DNA from: G965267335 sp965267335
GTDB taxonomy: Bacteria > Bacteroidota > Bacteroidia > Cytophagales > JAAEPT01
Assembly: GCA_965267335.1 (NCBI GenBank)
Contig: OZ253953.1
Location: 2,790,001-2,854,000, forward strand
Direction of reading: 5' to 3'
DNA length: 64,000 nucleotides
Shown in pieces: positions 1-9,845 of the stretch. The notes beneath the pieces were generated by a model that saw only the letters and a program-made list of their open reading frames with translations, was not told the DNA's origin and ran no database searches. Numbering within the stretch: the first letter of the stretch is position 1; each line of letters begins with the position of its first letter. Made by a program: the position numbers and the translations under genes.

Positions 1-2
1 GA

Positions 3-977
3 CTATTGGCTCCATTCTGTAGGCTCTCGATCCCACCGGTGTAATTTCAATTCAGCTAATACTTCACGACCAAGTTTCGCCATATCACTACAGGCTATGT
101 TCGCCTCCACATGATTCAGCTTTCTCATTCCTGGTATTGTAGTTGAAACGTCACTATTGCTCAAAATGAAACTAAGGGCAAGCTCTGGCATACTCATACC
201 ATATTTTTCGGCAATTGGCTTGAGCGCATCAGCATGTTCGACACTCGAGTTTAGATTCTCAGGCACGAAATAAGTATTTCTCCAATCTCCTTCTGGCCAT
301 TTCGAATCTTTGGTCAATGTACCTGTCAAAGTGCCCTCATCGAATGGTACCCGTGCGATAAATGCAATATCAAGTTCTCTAGCTAATGGTAGTAACTCAT
401 CTTCCGGGGCTTGATCAAAGACATTGTAAATCCCTTGTACTGAATCAACAAGACCGGTTTTCATAGCTTTCAGACAATTCCATGGCTCCCATCGGTTAAT
501 GCTCAGTCCGAAAGCCTCAATTTTTCCCTGCTCCTTCAGTTTAGTAATAGTGTCTTTCCATTCATCTTGGTCAGACCAATCATCCTCCCAGACATGAAAC
601 TGAATGAGATCAATTCTTTCTAAGCCAAGGTTTTCTAATGTCTTTTCTGTATACTCTATAATATGCTCTTTTGGAAATACAGAACTTATTGGTGTGCCTT
701 TCACAGGTGGCCAGTTCCAGTCAGCCGGAGGTATTTTTGAGGCTGTGTATAATCGTCTTTCGGGGTGCCTCTTGACCAACCGACCCAGTATTTGTTCACT
801 TAGGCCCTCACCATAACCCCAGGCTGTATCAAAGAAATTACAACCAAGTTCTACTGCCCTATCAAGTGATTTGTCGGATTGTGTAGCGTCTGATTCTGTC
901 CAGCCAGCCATTCCCCACATTCCATAGCCAATTTCGCTTACCTGCCAGTTTGTTCTTCCAAATCTTCTGTATTGCAT
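3..977 (-). CDS. aldo/keto reductase
   Basis: NAD(P)H-dependent oxidoreductase of the aldo/keto reductase superfamily, presumably cytosolic; substrate not predictable. The (beta/alpha)8 barrel tetrad is visible as D50 and Y55 (FDTAWGYGE), K81 (TASK) and H128 (IQFH). The start was set at the ATG at 977, which gives MQYRRFGRTNW, the usual first strand of the family; an upstream in-frame ATG at 1034 would add 19 residues with no family match. The length of 324 residues is normal. It lies downstream of glnS on the same strand but behind a strong terminator, so it is probably expressed on its own. The stop codon lies at bases 3-5, so the gene is complete. Confidence 0.9.
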   Translation of the reverse strand: MQYRRFGRTNWQVSEIGYGMWGMAGWTESDATQSDKSLDRAVELGCNFFDTAWGYGEGLSEQILGRLVKRHPERRLYTASKIPPADWNWPPVKGTPISSVFPKEHIIEYTEKTLENLGLERIDLIQFHVWEDDWSDQDEWKDTITKLKEQGKIEAFGLSINRWEPWNCLKAMKTGLVDSVQGIYNVFDQAPEDELLPLARELDIAFIARVPFDEGTLTGTLTKDSKWPEGDWRNTYFVPENLNSSVEHADALKPIAEKYGMSMPELALSFILSNSDVSTTIPGMRKLNHVEANIACSDMAKLGREVLAELKLHRWDREPTEWSQ

Positions 978-1065
978 TACTATGTTTTTTCGCTGAAATA
1001 ATAGACAAAACTGGTAAATGAATCGGATATTCAAAAGCCCGCTTCGAAAAGCTATCGGTTAGAAT

Positions 1066-1095
1066 AAAAAACTTCCCTCAGTAGTTAGAGGGAAG
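1066..1095 (-). terminator. intrinsic terminator after glnS
   Basis: On the minus strand CTTCCCTC and GAGGGAAG form an 8-bp perfect stem with an 8-nt loop, followed by six T. It lies about 35 nt past the glnS stop and separates glnS from the aldo/keto reductase. Confidence 0.85.
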
Positions 1096-1129
1096 ATATT
1101 ACTTTAATCGCAAGAAAGGTACCTTGGTT

Positions 1130-2839
1130 TTAGTTTTTGGACTGAATTTTAGCCCAATTGTCTCTTAATGTAACCGTTCTGTTAAACACAGGTTGGCCTT
1201 CCTTTGAATATTTACTATCTACACAGAAATACCCTAACCTTTCAAATTGTAGATATGTTCCAACTTCAGCATTCATTAAAGAAGGTTCCAGCTGGCACTT
1301 AGTCAACACTTCTAAAGAATCCGGGTTCAAGGATTCTTTAAAGTCCTTCTCCTTGTCTCCGTCTGGTAATTCTACATTGAATAACCGATCATATTGACGC
1401 ACTTCAGCAGCAAACGAATGCTTTGCACTAACCCAGTGTAAGGTAGCCTTAACTTTTATCCCGCTGGTATCAGATCCACTTTTTGAGTCTTTGTAATAAG
1501 AGCATCTCAATTCTGTAATTTTGCCAGAGTCATTCTTAATAACTTCATCACAGTGTATAATATAGGCATATTTAAGCCTGACATCTCGTCCTGGACCTAA
1601 TCTGAAAAACTTCCTTGGAGGATCTTCCATGAAGTCATTTCTTTCGATATAAATTTCTCTTGAGAAGGGTAATTCTCTGGTTCCTGCTGATTCATCCTCA
1701 GGATTGTTGATTGCAGTAAGCATTTCCTCCTGCTCCTCTGGATAATTAGTGATTACCACTTTTAAGGGATCTAGTACAGCCATTACTCTATTGGCTACCT
1801 TATTAAGGTCTTCACGCACACTGTGCTCTAGAAGTTGTACATCAATAATATTATCCCGCTTTGCGATACCAATTTTATCGCAAAATGTCCTTATAGCTTT
1901 TGGGGTATAGCCTCTCCTCCTGATTCCTGATATAGTGGGCATCCTTGGGTCATCCCAGCCATCAACATAATTACCTTCTACCAGTTCCAGAAGCTTCCTT
2001 TTACTCACAACGGTATAACTTAAATTGAGCCTCGCAAACTCAATCTGTCTGGACGGGAACATATTTAATTCCTTCAGAAACCATTCATACAATGGTCTGT
2101 GGACTTCGAACTCTAAGGTACACAAGGAATGAGTAATTTCTTCGATGGAATCAGACATGCAGTGAGCATAGTCATACATGGGATAGATATTCCATTTATC
2201 GCCTGTTCGGTGATGATGTGCTTTTTTGATTCGGTAAACAGCAGGATCCCTCATGTGCATATTCGGAGATGCCATATCAATCTTTGCCCGCAGAACTTTA
2301 CTTCCCTCTTCAAATTCTCCGTTCTTCATTCTCTCGAATAAATCCAGACTCTCTTCTATCGGCCGGTCTCTGAATGGACTCTCTTTGCCTGGTTCGGTCG
2401 GGGTTCCTCTTCGCTCCGCAATTTCTTCCTGAGTCAACTCACATACAAATGCTTTACCGAGCTTGATTAGCTGAACTGCACCCTCGTAAAGTTTATCAAA
2501 ATAGTCGGAAGCATAATATTCCCTATCTTCCCAATCGAAGCCCAACCATTTCACATCCTTCCTTATGGAGTCGACATACTCAACATTTTCTTTCTCAGGA
2601 TTCGTGTCATCAAATCTCAGGTTGCAGAGACCATTATATTTCCTGGCAATGCCAAAACTAAGGCAAATTGCTTTTGCATGGCCGATATGCAAATATCCAT
2701 TGGGCTCTGGTGGGAAACGAGTATGAACCCGCGAGTTATTCTTCCCTGAAGCAATGTCATCCTCTACAATTTGTTCAATAAAGTTCAGAGAACCACTCTT
2801 CCCTTCTACTGCATCTAATGTTTTTTCGTCCTTCTCCAT
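1130..2839 (-). CDS. glnS: glutaminyl-tRNA synthetase
   Basis: Class Ic aminoacyl-tRNA synthetase that charges tRNA-Gln with glutamine in the cytosol. The HIGH signature is intact at residues 51-54 in the context PPEPNGYLHIGHA, and the KMSKS-equivalent loop is VVSKR at 277-281, the usual GlnRS variant. The C-terminal half carries the two anticodon-binding beta-barrels. The 569 residues match a full bacterial GlnRS. GlnRS is distinguished from GluRS by the PNGYLHIGHAKAI block and the long C-terminal barrel region. The presence of GlnRS suggests direct glutaminylation rather than only the GatCAB route. It is a single gene with its own terminator and a candidate -7 element just upstream. Confidence 0.97.
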   Translation of the reverse strand: MEKDEKTLDAVEGKSGSLNFIEQIVEDDIASGKNNSRVHTRFPPEPNGYLHIGHAKAICLSFGIARKYNGLCNLRFDDTNPEKENVEYVDSIRKDVKWLGFDWEDREYYASDYFDKLYEGAVQLIKLGKAFVCELTQEEIAERRGTPTEPGKESPFRDRPIEESLDLFERMKNGEFEEGSKVLRAKIDMASPNMHMRDPAVYRIKKAHHHRTGDKWNIYPMYDYAHCMSDSIEEITHSLCTLEFEVHRPLYEWFLKELNMFPSRQIEFARLNLSYTVVSKRKLLELVEGNYVDGWDDPRMPTISGIRRRGYTPKAIRTFCDKIGIAKRDNIIDVQLLEHSVREDLNKVANRVMAVLDPLKVVITNYPEEQEEMLTAINNPEDESAGTRELPFSREIYIERNDFMEDPPRKFFRLGPGRDVRLKYAYIIHCDEVIKNDSGKITELRCSYYKDSKSGSDTSGIKVKATLHWVSAKHSFAAEVRQYDRLFNVELPDGDKEKDFKESLNPDSLEVLTKCQLEPSLMNAEVGTYLQFERLGYFCVDSKYSKEGQPVFNRTVTLRDNWAKIQSKN

Positions 2840-2856
2840 GTTATAGAATTCGAAGG

Positions 2857-2864
2857 CAAATTTA
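2857..2864 (-). promoter_or_regulatory. candidate -7 element for glnS
   Basis: The minus strand reads TAAATTTG, matching the Bacteroidota -7 consensus TAnnTTTG, 17 nt before the glnS ATG. No clear TTG -33 box is seen at the usual distance, so this is tentative. Confidence 0.35.
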
Positions 2865-3093
2865 TAAATTCTTAATGAAGCATTGCTAATGCGATCTAAA
2901 TATTATGCCAATTCGCAACATACTGGTAAATCATGCTTTCTCTATTGTATTAAAAAGAATTTGATTGTCTTTAACGTATTAATCATAAGCCCATACTTAA
3001 TGTTGAGGATAAATAAATCATTCGATTTTCAACGCATAACATAGTAGTACTTGTGAGTTCTTACTAATATGTGTTGATGAAAAGTTTACTCCT

Positions 3094-5367
3094 ATGAAAC
3101 ACATAACATTTTATATAGCCGCAGTTCTAACAACGTTAGTAAGTTGTAATTCAGGAAAAGTTGATCCCGTTGCAAACGAGGAGGATAAAGTCAGTCTGTT
3201 CATCGATAGTATTGTTAATACCATGTCAATTGAGGAAAAAGTCGGACAAATGACTAACCTGACGATTACCTCTTTGATGATTGATAGTAACGGTCTTGAT
3301 AGCCTGGATATGGCCAAAGTAGAGGATGTTATTGTTAAGCATCATGTGGGGTCTATTCAAAATGTAAAGTCTCATGCTTATCCAATTTCAAAATGGCACT
3401 ATCTGATCAACACGATTCAAGAGTATACCCTTGAGAAAACAAAACACAAAATTCCTTCTCTATACTGCATTGATGCAGTCCACGGAACCAATTATACAAT
3501 AGATGCTACGCTCTTCCCTCATAACCTTGGTCTCGCAGCTACTCGAAATTCCGATTTGGTAAAGGAAGGAGCACACATCACTGCCATGGAAACAAGAGCC
3601 TCTGGCATACGATACAACTTCTCTCCAGTGCTCGATTGTGGACGCCAACCCTATTGGCCACGGCTGATAGAAACATTCGGGGAAGATATTCATCTTACAA
3701 CTGAAATGGGTAATGCATCGGTTCTGGGCTATCAGAGTGATGATCCCTCCTCCATCGAAGGAGTAGCGGCATGTATGAAACACTTTGTTGGGTATTCCTA
3801 TCCCCAATCCGGAAAGGATCGTGCACCAGCATATATTCCTGAAATAATGTTACGGGAATACTTTTTGCCTTCATTTGAAAAGGCGGTCCAATCGAATGCT
3901 CTAACTTGTATGGTAAACTCCGGTGAAGTAAATGGCGTTCCGTTACACGCAAGTAAATATCTGTTGACCGATGTTCTTCGGGGAGAACTAGGTTTTGAAG
4001 GGGTTATCATTACTGACTGGGAAGATGTACAAAAATTGAACTACAGACATCGGGTTGCGGAGAACAACAAAGAAGCGGTTTATAAGTCTGTAAATGCAGG
4101 CATTGACTTGTGCATTGTCCCTTATGACTATACCTTTTCGGATAACTTAATTGAATTAGTCCGTGAAGGAAGAATTAGTGAAGAGCGTCTTAATGAATCT
4201 GTGAGGCGAATCTTGATGCTTAAGTATAAGGTGGGGCTATTTGATGAGCCTTATGTAGAACAAGAGGCGCTTAAAAATTTTGCAAAGCCAGAGTACAGAG
4301 AATCTGCCCTTCAGGCTGCCAGAGAATCTATTACTTTGCTTAAAAACCAGAAAGATATCTTACCGCTTGATCCAACTACCTCCGAAAGTATATTAATTGT
4401 AGGGCCAGCGGCTGAGTCAATAACTACTCTAAACGGATGTTGGTCATTTACATGGCAAGGTCGTGATCCCCAATTTGCCGACTCTGCTCAATACACAATT
4501 TCTCAGGCAATCAATGATAAATTCTCTGGCGCCAGAATTCAAACGCTTAAAGGTTGTGACTTTGAAGGAGATGCATTAATTAACCCCAATCGTATTAAGA
4601 ATGCCGCTAAAAGTGCAGACGTCATCATTGTTTGCCTGGGCGAAGATGCTTATGCCGAAACTTTAGGGGATATCAATGATCTGGAGCTGCCTCAGATTCA
4701 GCTGGATTTGGTCAATCTATTGTCAGAATCCGGTAAACCAATTGTTCTAATTCTCACCGAGGGACGCCCAAGAATTATAAGAAGAATCGAACCAAAAGTT
4801 TCATCAGTGCTTCTTGCTTACTGGCCTGGATCACGAGGAGCTCGTGCTATTGCAGATATAATTGCTGGTGACTATAACCCTGATGCCAGGTTGCCCATTA
4901 CGTATCCTAAGTATAGCGGAGACATCAAGACATATGACTACAAATTCTCTGAGGCCAGTGGAGATCCCAACAACGACTATTACTATTCGTACGAACCTCA
5001 GTGGTCATTTGGCTTTGGTCTTAGTTATTCAAACTTTGAATATTCCGAAATAAGGCTATCAGCTGACACAATAAGAGCCGGGGACACACTGGACGTATCA
5101 ATAGAAGTGACTAATACCAGTGAGCGGGATGGAAAACACTCTGTGGAGTTATACACAAGAGATCTTTATGCTTCCATTACTCCTTCTATGAGACGATTGA
5201 GAGCGTTTAAAAAGCTACTAATACCTGCTGGGGAGACTAAAAAAGTGAAGTTTCAATTGACTAAACAGGATTTGTCATTTATTAATGAAAGTCTCAAACG
5301 GACAAGTGAGTCCGGTCAATTTGAGGTAATAATAGGAAACCAAAAAAAGGGCTTCTACTTAAAATAA
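3094..5367 (+). CDS. glycoside hydrolase family 3 beta-glucosidase lipoprotein
   Basis: Retaining exo-beta-glycosidase of family GH3, most likely a beta-glucosidase acting on short beta-glucans in the periplasm or at the outer membrane. Residues 1-18 form a lipoprotein signal with lipobox LVSC (Cys18). The N-terminal TIM barrel carries the family KH motif at 229-230 and the catalytic nucleophile D308 in GVIITDWED. The alpha/beta sandwich follows at about 400-610, and a C-terminal fibronectin-III-like domain (FGFGLSYSNFEYS onward) ends the 757-residue protein, the standard BglX layout. The 3' end overlaps the convergent DUF72 gene by 9 nt. A sodium/sugar symporter lies nearby on the other strand, consistent with sugar release and uptake, although they are not co-transcribed. 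Confidence 0.93.
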   Translation: MKHITFYIAAVLTTLVSCNSGKVDPVANEEDKVSLFIDSIVNTMSIEEKVGQMTNLTITSLMIDSNGLDSLDMAKVEDVIVKHHVGSIQNVKSHAYPISKWHYLINTIQEYTLEKTKHKIPSLYCIDAVHGTNYTIDATLFPHNLGLAATRNSDLVKEGAHITAMETRASGIRYNFSPVLDCGRQPYWPRLIETFGEDIHLTTEMGNASVLGYQSDDPSSIEGVAACMKHFVGYSYPQSGKDRAPAYIPEIMLREYFLPSFEKAVQSNALTCMVNSGEVNGVPLHASKYLLTDVLRGELGFEGVIITDWEDVQKLNYRHRVAENNKEAVYKSVNAGIDLCIVPYDYTFSDNLIELVREGRISEERLNESVRRILMLKYKVGLFDEPYVEQEALKNFAKPEYRESALQAARESITLLKNQKDILPLDPTTSESILIVGPAAESITTLNGCWSFTWQGRDPQFADSAQYTISQAINDKFSGARIQTLKGCDFEGDALINPNRIKNAAKSADVIIVCLGEDAYAETLGDINDLELPQIQLDLVNLLSESGKPIVLILTEGRPRIIRRIEPKVSSVLLAYWPGSRGARAIADIIAGDYNPDARLPITYPKYSGDIKTYDYKFSEASGDPNNDYYYSYEPQWSFGFGLSYSNFEYSEIRLSADTIRAGDTLDVSIEVTNTSERDGKHSVELYTRDLYASITPSMRRLRAFKKLLIPAGETKKVKFQLTKQDLSFINESLKRTSESGQFEVIIGNQKKGFYLK

Positions 5368-6267
5368 CGGTGAATCTTCCGGAGGTAATAGTTTGGGAGT
5401 TTTCACCTTTAGTCCACAAGCTTTATTGAGATGTTCAATGAGGTACGTACCTAGCTCAGGTGAATCTCGCTCATCATGCATATGCATGAAGAAATACAGT
5501 TGTTCCAGTCCATTGTCAATCCACGACTTAAGCTTATTAACCCATTCATCGATTCTTTTATAATCTGAAGAATGAAGACTATTCCCAACAAATCGGATGA
5601 ATGCTGTGGGTATTGTCAAACGATTGTGTAATACATCTCTCCTACCTGCTGTATCAGTCATCACGAGCCCGTGCCCCAGAGACTGGCAGGTTTCGGCAAG
5701 TTGTTCCATTTCTTTATTTCCTTCTTCAAACCAGTCTGGATGGCGAAGTTCAAGAAAGATGGGAATATGACTTGGTAGTTTTTTTAAGTATTCTTCAATC
5801 ACATCTAATTCTTTTGGGCCGAAAGTATGGTGCAATTGTAGAAATGGAGGTCCTAGTGTTTCTTCGAACCCTTCAATCTGTTCATAGAAAGCAACTGTAT
5901 CGGCATGAGCTCCTTTTAATCTTTTGAAATGGCTAATTGAATTGGTGAACTTTGGACAAAACTTGAAGTTGTCTGTTGCGGTATTCTTCCATTTTTCAAT
6001 CGTTGAATTTGCGAAAACTCTATAATGAGTGGCATTCATTTCAATACATCCAAAATGATGTACATAGTGGTTGAGAAAATCTTTTTCCTTAGTCCCGCTT
6101 GGGTATATCTTACCAATCCAATCTTTACGCCCCCACTTAGCACAGCCAACGTATACCTGACAATTTTTATTAGGACTACCTAATAGGTTTTTATTGTTGG
6201 GGTGGTCTTTGGGTATAGAAAAATCTATACTATCTAACTCCTCTTCGGGTACTCTGCCAAACTGCAT
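5359..6267 (-). CDS. DUF72 (YecE-like) protein
   Basis: Member of the DUF72/YecE family, a TIM-barrel fold of unknown biochemical function; several members sit near sugar or stress genes. Family landmarks seen here are YVGCAKWGRKDWIGKIYP near residue 40, the central YEQIEGFEETLGPPFLQL block and the FFMHMHDE segment near the C-terminus. The 302 residues are typical, with an N-terminal extension of about 35 residues. No signal peptide is present, so it is predicted cytosolic. The stop overlaps the GH3 gene tail to tail, and the start is 40 nt downstream of the symporter stop, so it may share the symporter transcript. No function is assigned. Confidence 0.85.
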   Translation of the reverse strand: MQFGRVPEEELDSIDFSIPKDHPNNKNLLGSPNKNCQVYVGCAKWGRKDWIGKIYPSGTKEKDFLNHYVHHFGCIEMNATHYRVFANSTIEKWKNTATDNFKFCPKFTNSISHFKRLKGAHADTVAFYEQIEGFEETLGPPFLQLHHTFGPKELDVIEEYLKKLPSHIPIFLELRHPDWFEEGNKEMEQLAETCQSLGHGLVMTDTAGRRDVLHNRLTIPTAFIRFVGNSLHSSDYKRIDEWVNKLKSWIDNGLEQLYFFMHMHDERDSPELGTYLIEHLNKACGLKVKTPKLLPPEDSPLF

Positions 6268-6307
6268 AGTAAAGTTTATTGTTGATTGATTTACTAATTA
6301 AGCAATC

Positions 6308-7903
6308 TTATCGGAAAATAGTCCATAAAGTAGAGACAATTGCGATTAGTACGAATGAAGCAATTATAGTCAGCAGGCGTGATTTTTTACTTTCCCTTAC
6401 AGACAGGCCTCCTTCCAGCTTGTCATAGGTGAGGTTGGTGTAATCTTTGTCTTCCAGCTTGGTAAAATGGCTGATCAGGAACATCAGAAGGACGCTAAAC
6501 CCGAAGAGAAATACAGCAAAATGTAGGAAATTCATGTGAATCAGCCAGTTAATGAGTTCATTGTTGCTTTGTACATCAAACATTTCTAACACAAAGCGAA
6601 TGACCCCCAGGATTCCCCCACTTACGAGTACTATAAAAGAAGCACTTCCTGTAGACCTCTTCCAAAATAGCCCCATTAAAAATATAGCCGCGATCGGTGG
6701 AGATATATAAGCTTGCACGCTTTGCAAGTAGGTAATAATGTCTCCTGAAATATTACTCAAGAATGGTACCCATACGATGCCAAATATCACAATAGCAAAA
6801 GTAGCTATACGTCCTATGCTGAATAGCTGAAAGTCGGTAGATGCTGGAAACATCTTTTTATAAATATCGAAAGTGAATAATGCAGATGCACTACTGAAAC
6901 TTGCCGCAAGGGAAGACATCAGTGCAGCGAGTAGTACGGCTATTGCTAATCCACGGAGGCCGTGAGGAAGCAAATGGGTAATAATATAACCGTAAACAGA
7001 AGTTCCTTCCGGAATATTCACATTCATTGCGCATACAATCATGCCGGGAATCATAATTGCAAAGACAGGAAGAACCTTAAGGTACCCAGCAAATATTACT
7101 CCCCTTCGGGCTGTTTTTACGTTTTTAGAACTGAGTACTTTTTGAACAATGTATTGATCGGTACACCAATACCATATGGCTAATATGGGAGCTCCGAAGA
7201 CGATACCGGTCCACGGAAAGTCAGGGTCATCCATTCCCCGGAACATAGACCAAAAATCAGGTGGAGTATCGGCTTGTATAGCTCCAAGCCCTCCGTAATT
7301 GGTAATTGTGATTGTCGCAATGATTATTCCTCCCACGGTGACGATCATTCCCTGGATGGCTTCGGTATAAATTACTGCTCTTAATCCTCCTACAATTGCA
7401 TACACACCAGTGCCAAGTGTAAATAAGAGTGATGAAGAGTACAAATCCCAACCAATTACTCCTTTGAGTATAATACCTCCTGCATAAAGTGTTACTGATA
7501 CCTTCGTTATTATATAGGCCAAAATGGAGATAATGGAAAGGTAGTAGCGTGATCTTTTGTCAAACCTTCGTTCAATGAATTCAGGAACAGTAAAAACTTT
7601 AGATTTTATAAGGAATGGAACGATAAACCATGACATGAAAACGAGTACTATACAGGCCATCCATTCAAAATGACCCGCAGCTAACCCACTTTTATAACCT
7701 GCTTCAGTGTTGCCCAGAACATGCTCACTCCCAAAGTTAGAAGCAAACATTGATGCACCCACAACAAACCACCCAATGTTTCTTCCAGCAAGGAAGTAAT
7801 CGGTAGCGCTTCTGCTTGCACCTTTAATAAAAAGTCCAATGACAAGGATAAGAACAAAGTACCCCCCTATGACGATAAAGTCTATGGTCGAAAAACTTAC
7901 CAC
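6308..7903 (-). CDS. sodium:solute symporter, SGLT-like
   Basis: Inner-membrane Na+-coupled symporter of the SSS family (LeuT fold), most similar in pattern to the sodium/sugar branch. Evidence is the GTG-started N-terminus followed at once by a membrane segment (IDFIVIGGYFVLILVIGLF), the TDYFLAGRNIGWFVVGASMFASNFGSEH signature of TM1-2, and about 13-14 hydrophobic segments over 531 residues. The WYWCTDQYIVQKVLSSKN block is characteristic of SGLT-type members, which suggests a hexose or a similar sugar. It is probably followed by the DUF72 gene in one transcript. An imperfect palindrome lies about 150 nt upstream and could be an operator. Confidence 0.9.
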   Translation of the reverse strand: MVSFSTIDFIVIGGYFVLILVIGLFIKGASRSATDYFLAGRNIGWFVVGASMFASNFGSEHVLGNTEAGYKSGLAAGHFEWMACIVLVFMSWFIVPFLIKSKVFTVPEFIERRFDKRSRYYLSIISILAYIITKVSVTLYAGGIILKGVIGWDLYSSSLLFTLGTGVYAIVGGLRAVIYTEAIQGMIVTVGGIIIATITITNYGGLGAIQADTPPDFWSMFRGMDDPDFPWTGIVFGAPILAIWYWCTDQYIVQKVLSSKNVKTARRGVIFAGYLKVLPVFAIMIPGMIVCAMNVNIPEGTSVYGYIITHLLPHGLRGLAIAVLLAALMSSLAASFSSASALFTFDIYKKMFPASTDFQLFSIGRIATFAIVIFGIVWVPFLSNISGDIITYLQSVQAYISPPIAAIFLMGLFWKRSTGSASFIVLVSGGILGVIRFVLEMFDVQSNNELINWLIHMNFLHFAVFLFGFSVLLMFLISHFTKLEDKDYTNLTYDKLEGGLSVRESKKSRLLTIIASFVLIAIVSTLWTIFR

Positions 7904-8049
7904 CTGATAAATGATCCGTTTTGGTTAAGCCGGTAAAATAATGTTTTTAAAGATCTTTCAGTAAGTAAAACAAATAGTAAGTAGATTTGCTTCACGACTA
8001 AAGATAAGCTTAAATTCTTATTATTAGCGAATAAATTATAAGGTCTTTA

Positions 8050-8084
8050 CACACAATGGTATTATCAGAATAATACAGCGTGTG
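8050..8084. promoter_or_regulatory. imperfect palindrome upstream of the symporter
   Basis: GTATTAT and ATAATAC form a perfect 7-bp arm pair around CAGA, and the outer CACAC/GTGTG arms also pair. No T-run follows on either strand, so it is not an intrinsic terminator; an operator is possible. The rest of the 192-nt gap between the symporter and bshB1 shows nothing recognisable. Confidence 0.4.
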
Positions 8085-8095
8085 GATATCCTATC

Positions 8096-8806
8096 TTATA
8101 AATGTTCAACTTTGAGTGGAGTGGTTGTTAAAAAGCCCTCTGCATATCTCGCATTGATGGCTCGGCCAAAATGAATTGCTCTAGCTTTCAGGTAATCTTG
8201 AAATTCTTTTGATGAAATCGGGGTTTCCGGCTCCTGATTATTTGGATCGTAAAACTGACTTTTATAAGCCAATACTGCTTCCATTCGTTTTTCCCAGAAG
8301 GGTGTCACATCGATAACGATATCAGGCTCATGATAATAATCCTGGATATAGTGATAAACGGTTCCAGGCCTCCAGGGTTCCTGATTGATTTCTTGAACTT
8401 TGGTTTCTATCTTGGCCAAACCACTATAGAAGCAAGCTTCTTTCACCAAATCACAAGCCCTTCCATGATCCGGGTGACGGTCACTAGGTGCATTTGTTAC
8501 TACTACCTCTGGTTTGTACCGTCTGATAGCTTCAATGACTTTGAGCTGACTTTCTTCGTTGTTCACAAACTTACCGTCAGCCAACCCCAGATTTGCGCGT
8601 ACTTTAATACCAAGTATTTCTCCCGCTTTTTGGGCTTCCTGGTCTCTTAATTCTGCAGAACCCCTGGTACCTAATTCTCCCCTGGTTAAGTCAACAATCC
8701 CTACTAATTTTCCTTCCGCTACGTGTTTTAATATTGTACCTCCGCAAGCTAGTTCCACATCGTCAGGATGAGCTCCAAAGAAAAGAATATCTAGTTTTAT
8801 GGACAT
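8096..8806 (-). CDS. bshB1: bacillithiol biosynthesis deacetylase BshB1
   Basis: Zinc-dependent LmbE-like deacetylase that removes acetate from GlcNAc-malate to give GlcN-malate, the second step of bacillithiol synthesis, in the cytosol. Metal-site motifs are AHPDD at residues 12-16 and the HPDH motif in SDRHPDHGRACDLV. The TRGELGTRGSAELRDQEA block and the C-terminal YAEGF segment are typical of the BshB1 subgroup rather than general PIG-L proteins. Its 236 residues match the family. It is the third gene of a tight operon, 9 nt after the M23 peptidase, with thioredoxin reductase first, which places two thiol-redox functions on one transcript. BshA and BshC are not in the window. Confidence 0.93.
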   Translation of the reverse strand: MSIKLDILFFGAHPDDVELACGGTILKHVAEGKLVGIVDLTRGELGTRGSAELRDQEAQKAGEILGIKVRANLGLADGKFVNNEESQLKVIEAIRRYKPEVVVTNAPSDRHPDHGRACDLVKEACFYSGLAKIETKVQEINQEPWRPGTVYHYIQDYYHEPDIVIDVTPFWEKRMEAVLAYKSQFYDPNNQEPETPISSKEFQDYLKARAIHFGRAINARYAEGFLTTTPLKVEHL

Positions 8807-8815
8807 AGGTTATTA

Positions 8816-9841
8816 TTAGCGTACCCGGAGTACCCGGCCTATTCTAAGAACGGTAGTTCGCCTAATATTGTTCAGCCTGCAAATCTTACTTATAGAAGTA
8901 TGGTAACGGGCCGCGATCTTTCCCAGATAATCACCGCTTCTAATTCTATGATAAACGGCTTTACTTAATTCTCTGTAGTAAGCGAAGTGCTGTGGAGTAA
9001 TTGTAAAATCACATGAAGTGAGGCATGATTGATCAAAATCATAGAAGACAGCTGGATCAATGGCTTTACCTTTATACCTTACCTCGAAATGCAAATGAGA
9101 CCCGGTACTTCTCCCGGTGTTTCCTCCTAAACCAATCATTTCACCAGCCTTTACTTCCTGTCCCACTTCAACATCGATTCGACTCATATGTCCGTAGAGG
9201 GTTTCTAATCCATTATGATGCCGAATGAGCACATAGTAACCATAACCGCGAGGGTTGTATTTTGAAATCCTCACAACTCCATCAAAGGCAGATACCAAGG
9301 TGTCTCCTACTTCCAGTTTGAGATCAGTACCGTAGTGCCATTTGTATCTTCGGAACCCAAAAGGACTCGTAACATGAGTTTCTTCTTTTTTGATCGGGAA
9401 GTACCATTCACCATCCTGAGCATACTTACTGGCACACAAAAATTTGTCTACGCTGTCAACGAAGGCGGTAGTATCATACCCATAAGGATCAGGAGAAAGT
9501 GAATCAAACACTGAAAAGCATTCTTCTACTCCTATCCAGTACAAACTATCAGCTATTATCAACTCAACATTACTTCTACAAATTCTAGCAGAGTCCGAGC
9601 TATGCACATGACTAAGAACAACTTTTTCTTCCCCCGAAACGGAGTCTTTTTCTGTGTGATAAACGGAAATACAATCCTCACCACTTACACTATCCGGAAG
9701 GATCTCCTCTATATACTCTTCGGAATCAGGAACGGCATATGCCATATTCTCATCCAGCGTATCCACATCTCCTCCTGTTTGCCCGTAAGAAACAGCAGTC
9801 AGGAACAAAGTGAATATGATAATAATGGATCTAATGAGCAT
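8816..9841 (-). CDS. M23 peptidase with C-terminal LysM
   Basis: Predicted secreted murein endopeptidase or murein-hydrolase activator. Residues 1-20 form a signal peptide ending SYG-Q. A linker of about 130 residues without a recognisable domain follows. The M23 (LytM) domain spans about 155-265, with zinc and catalytic residues H169 and D173 (HYGTD) and H249/H251 (HLHFEV), so it looks active. A single LysM-like peptidoglycan-binding segment closes the protein (HRIRSGDYLGKIAARYHTS onward). The gene lies 4 nt downstream of trxB and 9 nt upstream of bshB1, so it is the middle gene of a three-gene operon. Confidence 0.9.
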   Translation of the reverse strand: MLIRSIIIIFTLFLTAVSYGQTGGDVDTLDENMAYAVPDSEEYIEEILPDSVSGEDCISVYHTEKDSVSGEEKVVLSHVHSSDSARICRSNVELIIADSLYWIGVEECFSVFDSLSPDPYGYDTTAFVDSVDKFLCASKYAQDGEWYFPIKKEETHVTSPFGFRRYKWHYGTDLKLEVGDTLVSAFDGVVRISKYNPRGYGYYVLIRHHNGLETLYGHMSRIDVEVGQEVKAGEMIGLGGNTGRSTGSHLHFEVRYKGKAIDPAVFYDFDQSCLTSCDFTITPQHFAYYRELSKAVYHRIRSGDYLGKIAARYHTSISKICRLNNIRRTTVLRIGRVLRVR

Positions 9842-9845
9842 AAAC

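Noticed and set aside
3460..4010. Overlapping minus-strand frames inside the GH3 gene
   Set aside because: Shadows of the intact GH3 coding frame, with no coding pattern of their own.
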